A stretch of DNA of 31,669 nucleotides, from positions 1 through 31,669 of the forward strand of contig JBKPND010000021.1 in NCBI GenBank assembly GCA_046732465.1, written 5' to 3'. Below the pieces are notes generated by a model that saw only the letters and a program-made list of their open reading frames with translations, did no database searches and was not told the origin of the DNA. The stretch's first letter is position 1; each line of letters begins with the position of its first letter. Below, piece after piece: positions 28,493 through 31,669 of this stretch. Source of the DNA: DASUPK01 sp046732465 (GTDB lineage Bacteria; Actinomycetota; Thermoleophilia; Solirubrobacterales; 70-9). Both the position numbers and the translations under genes were made by a program.

Positions 28493-29995
28493 TCAGGACA
28501 CGACCGGCGGGAGCGAATCCAGCTCGCCCCGGGAGGCGCCGATCACGGACCGCGCCACCCCCTCCCAGCTCCAGAGCTCGTCCACGCGCTTGGCCAGCGC
28601 GAGCCCGGCCACCCGCCGGCGGGACGGATCGAGCGCCAGCCAGCCGCTGATGCGGTCGGCGAGATCGGTGACGGCCTCGGGGCCGACCGGGAAGCTGAGC
28701 AGCGGCGCCAGCTCTGGGTCGAGCACCTCGGCGAGCAGCTGAGAGACCTCCCGCATGCCGGAGTGATCGGCCGAAACCGGGGGCACACCGCAGGCCGCCG
28801 ACTCGGCCGGGACCATGCCGAAGGCCTCGGGCCAGGTGCTGGTCATGGCGAAGGTCTCCGCGGCGGGCATCACCTCGGCGACCTCCTCGTGGGCGAGCCG
28901 GCCGCCGACCAGGATGGATCCGGCGGCCTCCCGCGCCGCCTCCACGTAACCCTCGGGCGGGTTCTCGAGGAACCGTGTGAGGATCGGAAGCGGCTTGGGT
29001 TCGTCGCCTTCGAGGCCGCGCCCCTCGGCAGCCACCTCGCGGGCGGCGTCGAGGTCACCCTGATCGAGCGCGTCGATCAACTTCCGCAGGCCGTTCTCGA
29101 AGGCCCCGAATCCGATGAAGAGCAGCCGAGGCCAGCGCGCTCCCGCGTGGAGGCTGCGCTGGTGCACGAGCGGCCAGGCCGCCGCCAGCAGATCGACCCC
29201 TTTGCTGACCAGCAGCTTGCCGACGAAGAGCACGCGGGGGTGGCCTTCGGACCACTCGTCGAGCGCCGCCGCGATCGCCGGGCCGTCGCGTCCGAAGGAG
29301 TCCTCGCCCGTAGCCGGGGCCTCGGAGTCCAGCCGCCCCGCGAGCCTCTCGAGGTCGCGGAGCGCCTCCGCCGATTCGCGCGGGCGGAAGCGGTGCACGT
29401 CCACGCCCGGGGGGCCGAGGCGGGTTCGCTCGCGCAGGCTCGCGTCGGGAAGGGTGTCGAAGAGCACCTCGGCGGTGTGGGAGGAGCCGGCGAGGAGCCC
29501 GGCGGCGCCGTCCGTTCCCTCCAGGGCATAGGGCACGAAGCGCTCTGGGTGCGGCCTCACCGTGTAGGAGAGGTCGGAGCCATGGACCTTGATCGCGTAG
29601 CGCAGACCCACTCGCGCCAGGATCACCGGCCCCATGATCAGGTGGTTGGCGAGGGCGGCGTCGGGCTCGCCGTATTCGTCGACGACCTCCTCGACGGCCC
29701 TGACGTTCGCGTCCAGGTAGCGATCGAGCTCCTCGTCGGTGAGCTCCGGGAAGGTCTTCACCTCGAAGCCCTCGTAGCGGTCGGCGACGAACACCGGCAG
29801 CAGCCCCCCGATGTCCGGGACGTGCACCTTGATCTTGTCGTTGTCGCGGACCCACGCCAGCTCGGTCGCCCTGCGGTCCTGACAGAGCAGATGGACCTCG
29901 TGCCCCTGGCGCGCGAGGGCCTGGGCCAGGCTGGCGTTGTAGACGTTGCTCCCGGTGCCGTGCAGCAGATAGCCGTGAAAGATGAGGACGCGCAC
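28493..29995 (-). CDS. GT4-family glycosyltransferase
   Basis: This protein of about 500 residues has the GT-B fold. The N-terminal half starts VRVLIFHGYLLHGTGSNVYN, the donor/acceptor glycine-rich loop of GT4 enzymes, and includes HEVHLLCQD and KVHGSDLSYTV. The C-terminal half has VLFVGKLLVSKGVDLLAAAW and the retaining-enzyme signature PEAFGMVPAESAACGVPPV (E-x7-E). A stretch of about 60 residues between the strand LLFIGFGAFENGL and the C-terminal motif is longer than usual. It probably adds sugars to a lipid or cell-surface polymer in the cytoplasm. The open frame begins 37 codons earlier, but homology starts at the GTG at 29995, which has a TAGCGT box 7 bases upstream. Confidence 0.88.
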   Translation of the reverse strand: MRVLIFHGYLLHGTGSNVYNASLAQALARQGHEVHLLCQDRRATELAWVRDNDKIKVHVPDIGGLLPVFVADRYEGFEVKTFPELTDEELDRYLDANVRAVEEVVDEYGEPDAALANHLIMGPVILARVGLRYAIKVHGSDLSYTVRPHPERFVPYALEGTDGAAGLLAGSSHTAEVLFDTLPDASLRERTRLGPPGVDVHRFRPRESAEALRDLERLAGRLDSEAPATGEDSFGRDGPAIAAALDEWSEGHPRVLFVGKLLVSKGVDLLAAAWPLVHQRSLHAGARWPRLLFIGFGAFENGLRKLIDALDQGDLDAAREVAAEGRGLEGDEPKPLPILTRFLENPPEGYVEAAREAAGSILVGGRLAHEEVAEVMPAAETFAMTSTWPEAFGMVPAESAACGVPPVSADHSGMREVSQLLAEVLDPELAPLLSFPVGPEAVTDLADRISGWLALDPSRRRVAGLALAKRVDELWSWEGVARSVIGASRGELDSLPPVVS

Positions 29996-30002
29996 GCGGG
30001 CA

Positions 30003-30008
30003 ACGCTA
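30003..30008 (-). promoter_or_regulatory. -10 box (TAGCGT) of the glycosyltransferase gene
   Basis: A TANNNT hexamer ends 7 bases before the GTG start, without a Shine-Dalgarno sequence. Confidence 0.4.
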
Positions 30009-30028
30009 GTGGGGCGATGTGTCGTTGT

Positions 30029-30034
30029 TATCTT
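30029..30034 (+). promoter_or_regulatory. -10 box (TATCTT) of the zinc-ribbon gene
   Basis: A TANNNT hexamer ends 7 bases before the GTG start at 30042. It shares a 46-bp divergent gap with the glycosyltransferase box. Confidence 0.4.
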
Positions 30035-30041
30035 CTCGGCC

Positions 30042-30320
30042 GTGCAGAACCCCGAGCAGACGTATCGGCTGCGAGCGCCGGCCTCCGGCAGGGAGGCGCT
30101 CGCCAAGGTGCGGCCCGACGGCGTCTACGTCGACCGCGAGACCGGCGAGGAGATGCGCGTCGCCGCGGCGACCCTGCCGCTGGCGCCCTCCGAGTCCGCC
30201 CTGGTCCGCGCCCCGGAGAACCTCCGCGCCTGCCGGCGCTGCAACCAGTTGATCGGCCTCGACGTCAGCGATTGCCCGTACTGCGGGCTCCGCCAGCCGG
30301 CGCTCGACGGCTCCTCGTGA
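30042..30320 (+). CDS. Small zinc-ribbon protein
   Basis: This 92-residue soluble protein has a basic/polar N-terminal half (QNPEQTYRLRAPASGREA, then YVDRETGEEMRV) and a C-terminal treble-cysteine-pair region, CRRCNQLIGLDVSDCPYCG. The C-x2-C-x10-C-x2-C spacing is typical of a rubredoxin-like or zinc-ribbon knuckle. Such domains bind zinc and often mediate protein or nucleic-acid contacts; no function can be assigned. The GTG is chosen because of the TATCTT box 7 bases upstream. Its stop overlaps the start of the lipoprotein gene (GTGA), so the two are probably translated together. Confidence 0.7.
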   Translation: MQNPEQTYRLRAPASGREALAKVRPDGVYVDRETGEEMRVAAATLPLAPSESALVRAPENLRACRRCNQLIGLDVSDCPYCGLRQPALDGSS

Positions 30321-30643
30321 GCCGGGCCATCGCGGTCACAGCCCTCGTCACCGGCCTCGCGATCGCGGGCTGCGGCGGCGACGACTCGGGCGAGCCCACT
30401 GCGCCCACCGTCTCGATCCCGGCGATCACTTCGCCGATCCCGGCGACCACCACCGCACCGGCGACGACCACCACACCGACTGGAACCACCGGCAAGGGCA
30501 ACGGCAACGGCGGCACCGGCCCACCCAGCCACGCCAACCCGAACCAGCCGGATTCGGAGACCAACGACATCCCGCCTCCTGCCGGCAGCCCTCAGGAGGC
30601 CTTTGAGAAGCACTGCGAGCAGAACCCGCAGGCCTGCGGGTAG
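30317..30643 (+). CDS. Thr/Pro-rich lipoprotein
   Basis: This 108-residue protein has a short signal peptide ending in the lipobox LAIAGC, with C19 the likely lipidated residue. A low-complexity segment rich in threonine, proline and glycine follows (PATTTAPATTTTPTGTTGKG, then a Gly/Asn run). The polar C-terminal end has two cysteines (HCEQNPQACG) that could form a small disulfide loop. It would be anchored on the outer membrane surface with a flexible stalk. No family is recognised. The GTG overlaps the stop of the zinc-ribbon gene. Confidence 0.7.
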   Translation: MSRAIAVTALVTGLAIAGCGGDDSGEPTAPTVSIPAITSPIPATTTAPATTTTPTGTTGKGNGNGGTGPPSHANPNQPDSETNDIPPPAGSPQEAFEKHCEQNPQACG

Positions 30644-30706
30644 GCCTCAACTGAAGCTGGTGTGGTGGGCCAGCCGTCAATCCCCGGGAGCGGCAGTGGC
30701 GTAGTA

Positions 30707-30726
30707 CTCGTGAACCGCTTCACGAG
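30707..30726. repeat. 8-bp perfect inverted repeat upstream of the 51-residue gene
   Basis: CTCGTGAA (30707-30714) and TTCACGAG (30719-30726) enclose a 4-base loop, 34 bp before the start codon at 30761. It could be an operator or a leader hairpin. The rest of this 117-bp gap shows nothing more. Confidence 0.45.
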
Positions 30727-30760
30727 ACCGACGTCCGCAGACACGAAGAGAGGTGATTCG

Positions 30761-30916
30761 ATGACTACCTTCGAAGAACGGCGGACACAGCCAGGCGGGG
30801 CGGGGTTCTGGAGTCGATATCGCTGGCTTGTGATTGCCGCGGTGTTGATTGCAATCGCCGTCGTGCTCGTACTCGTCATCGCCTCCGGTGGCGGATCTGG
30901 CGGCGGCGGTTACTGA
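30761..30916 (+). CDS. 51-residue single-TM protein
   Basis: This small protein starts MTTFEERRTQPGGAGFWSRY, followed by one strongly hydrophobic helix rich in Val/Ile/Leu/Ala and a Ser/Gly tail (IASGGGSGGGGY). AGAGGTGA lies 5 bases before the ATG, a good ribosome-binding site, which fixes the start within a longer open frame. The basic N-terminus suggests that it faces the cytoplasm. The function is unknown. It is followed by a nested hairpin. Confidence 0.6.
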   Translation: MTTFEERRTQPGGAGFWSRYRWLVIAAVLIAIAVVLVLVIASGGGSGGGGY

Positions 30917-30917
30917 C

Positions 30918-30963
30918 CGCCGCCAAGGGCGCCGCTTGCCCTAGATAGAGAGGGTGGGCGGCG
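30918..30963. terminator. Nested hairpin between convergent genes
   Basis: The outer arms are CGCCGCC (30918-30924) and GGCGGCG (30957-30963); the inner arms are AGGGC (30926-30930) and GCCCT (30938-30942). It lies exactly between two converging stop codons and could terminate both transcripts. Confidence 0.55.
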
Positions 30964-31669
30964 CTACTTCTTCTTCTTCGGCGGGCTAGCCGGCTTCTGG
31001 TTCGGGTCCGCGACGACGGTGGCCGAGTAGAGCAGTCGGGCGGTGTTGTAGGTGCAGCCGTAGGCGCGCAGAGAGCCCTGGGCGTCCTGCGGCGTGCCGG
31101 CGAGGATGTCCGCCGTCGCGTTGCACTTGCCCTTCTTGCGGCTCGCCTGCCACTTGGTGTTCGCGCTCTGGTTGATCGCGAAGGCCGGGGCCCAGGTCGG
31201 GACGGTGAGCGCGACGACGTTGTTCGGCTTCACCCGCAGCGGCGTGTCCAGCGTGAAGGTCGTGGTCTGCCCGAGGTAAGGGGAGAGGTCCTCGACCGGC
31301 GACTGGGACTTGAGCTTGTAGATCGGCTTGCCCAGCTTCACCTTCTTCATGATCGGCTTCAGGACCGAGATCCGCGCCTTCGGAGAGCCGCCGAAGGTCT
31401 TGGTGAAGAAGTCGAAGTCGCTCTGGTTGTCGTTGTTCGGGTTCGGCTTGGTGCTCGGGGCGCCGGTCTTGATCGACCACGCCACGACCCGCCCGCGGAA
31501 GGAGACCACGAACGGATTCCTGGCTCCGGTGATGGAGGTCTGGAAGCCCGTCGTCTTGCCGATGGCCTGGCAGGTCGTCGGGCAGGAGGGCGTCGCCGGC
31601 GCGGCCGCGCCCAGTACCACGACCCGCAGCGCGGCGCCTGCGCTGCCCGCGCCCAGAACGGCGGCGAGC
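30964..31669 (-). CDS. Secreted protein, unknown function (partial, N-terminus outside window)
   Basis: The frame stays open to the right edge. The first visible residues (LAAVLGAGSAGAALRVVVLG, then AAAPATPSCPTTC) look like the end of a signal peptide, so the start is probably just outside the window; the GTG at 31620 is likely internal. The mature part is about 200 residues and mostly beta-strand in character (FVVSFRGRVVAWSIKTG, TTTFTLDTPLRVKPNNVVAL, LLYSATVVAD). Four cysteines (two in SCPTTCQ, then GKCNA and YGCTY) could form two disulfides. The C-terminus ends in PPKKKK. I do not recognise a named domain, and a surface or extracellular role is inferred. Confidence 0.65.
   Translation of the reverse strand, partial: LAAVLGAGSAGAALRVVVLGAAAPATPSCPTTCQAIGKTTGFQTSITGARNPFVVSFRGRVVAWSIKTGAPSTKPNPNNDNQSDFDFFTKTFGGSPKARISVLKPIMKKVKLGKPIYKLKSQSPVEDLSPYLGQTTTFTLDTPLRVKPNNVVALTVPTWAPAFAINQSANTKWQASRKKGKCNATADILAGTPQDAQGSLRAYGCTYNTARLLYSATVVADPNQKPASPPKKKK

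Noticed and set aside
29995..30106. Longer N-terminus of the glycosyltransferase
   Set aside because: The extension overlaps the divergent zinc-ribbon gene, and the GT4 fold begins exactly at the GTG at 29995.
27812..30643. 943-codon plus-strand frame antisense to ctaC and the glycosyltransferase
   Set aside because: Only its last part (from GTG 30317) codes for a plausible protein, the lipoprotein. The rest is a shadow of motif-rich minus-strand genes.

Overview
The window reads as a chromosomal segment of a high-GC Gram-positive bacterium, most likely an actinobacterium of the class Thermoleophilia (Solirubrobacterales/Gaiellales type). The grounds are very GC-rich codon use, many GTG/TTG starts, many starts with a TANNNT box a few bases upstream and no Shine-Dalgarno sequence, an actinobacterial-style LexA box, and gene types common in that class. 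The class assignment is inference. I saw no tRNA, rRNA, CRISPR array, insertion sequence or phage gene. Every gap between genes is under 300 bp.

Layout. (1) 1-5756: a partial NADPH:F420-reductase-like gene, a 250-bp gap holding two striking inverted-repeat structures, trxB, an MprF-like flippase-type membrane protein, a PAP2 phosphatase, and a divergent PAS-GGDEF-EAL protein. (2) 5749-13668: a large FAD/Fe-S dehydrogenase (YdiJ/GlcD type), YbaK, a SnoaL-like protein, a benzoylformate-decarboxylase-like ThDP enzyme, a small secreted protein, SOS-type dinB and a membrane protein. (3) 13690-20427: an SCP2-SCP2-R2lox fusion, divergent from a tightly packed operon. That operon encodes a CoxB-like protein, a CoxA-like protein, heme A synthase (ctaA), heme O synthase (ctaB), a 36-residue membrane protein and an 86-residue subunit-IV-like protein. 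(4) 20429-23589: a CBS-domain protein, a diheme c-type cytochrome lipoprotein with a good terminator, a 59-residue membrane protein and a secreted six-hairpin-like protein. (5) 29995 down to 23614 on the minus strand: a glycosyltransferase, then a complete aa3/caa3-type oxidase operon in the order ctaC, micro-ORF, ctaD, USP-like gene, ctaE, SnoaL-like gene. (6) 30042-31669: a zinc-ribbon protein, a lipoprotein, a single-TM protein and a partial secreted protein.

The most interesting observation is the contrast between the two oxidase gene sets. The minus-strand ctaC/ctaD genes keep every CuA, heme a, heme a3, CuB and proton-channel residue. The plus-strand pair (15564-18028) aligns with them almost without gaps, but CoxA-like has lost all six metal-binding histidines, the CuB-linked tyrosine, the heme-propionate arginines and the D- and K-channel residues. 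CoxB-like has lost both CuA cysteines and one CuA histidine. Both reading frames are intact and sit in one operon with the heme A biosynthesis genes. This suggests a cofactor-free oxidase look-alike with a non-catalytic role, perhaps in assembly, heme handling or structure. The role is inference; the residue losses are read directly from the sequence.
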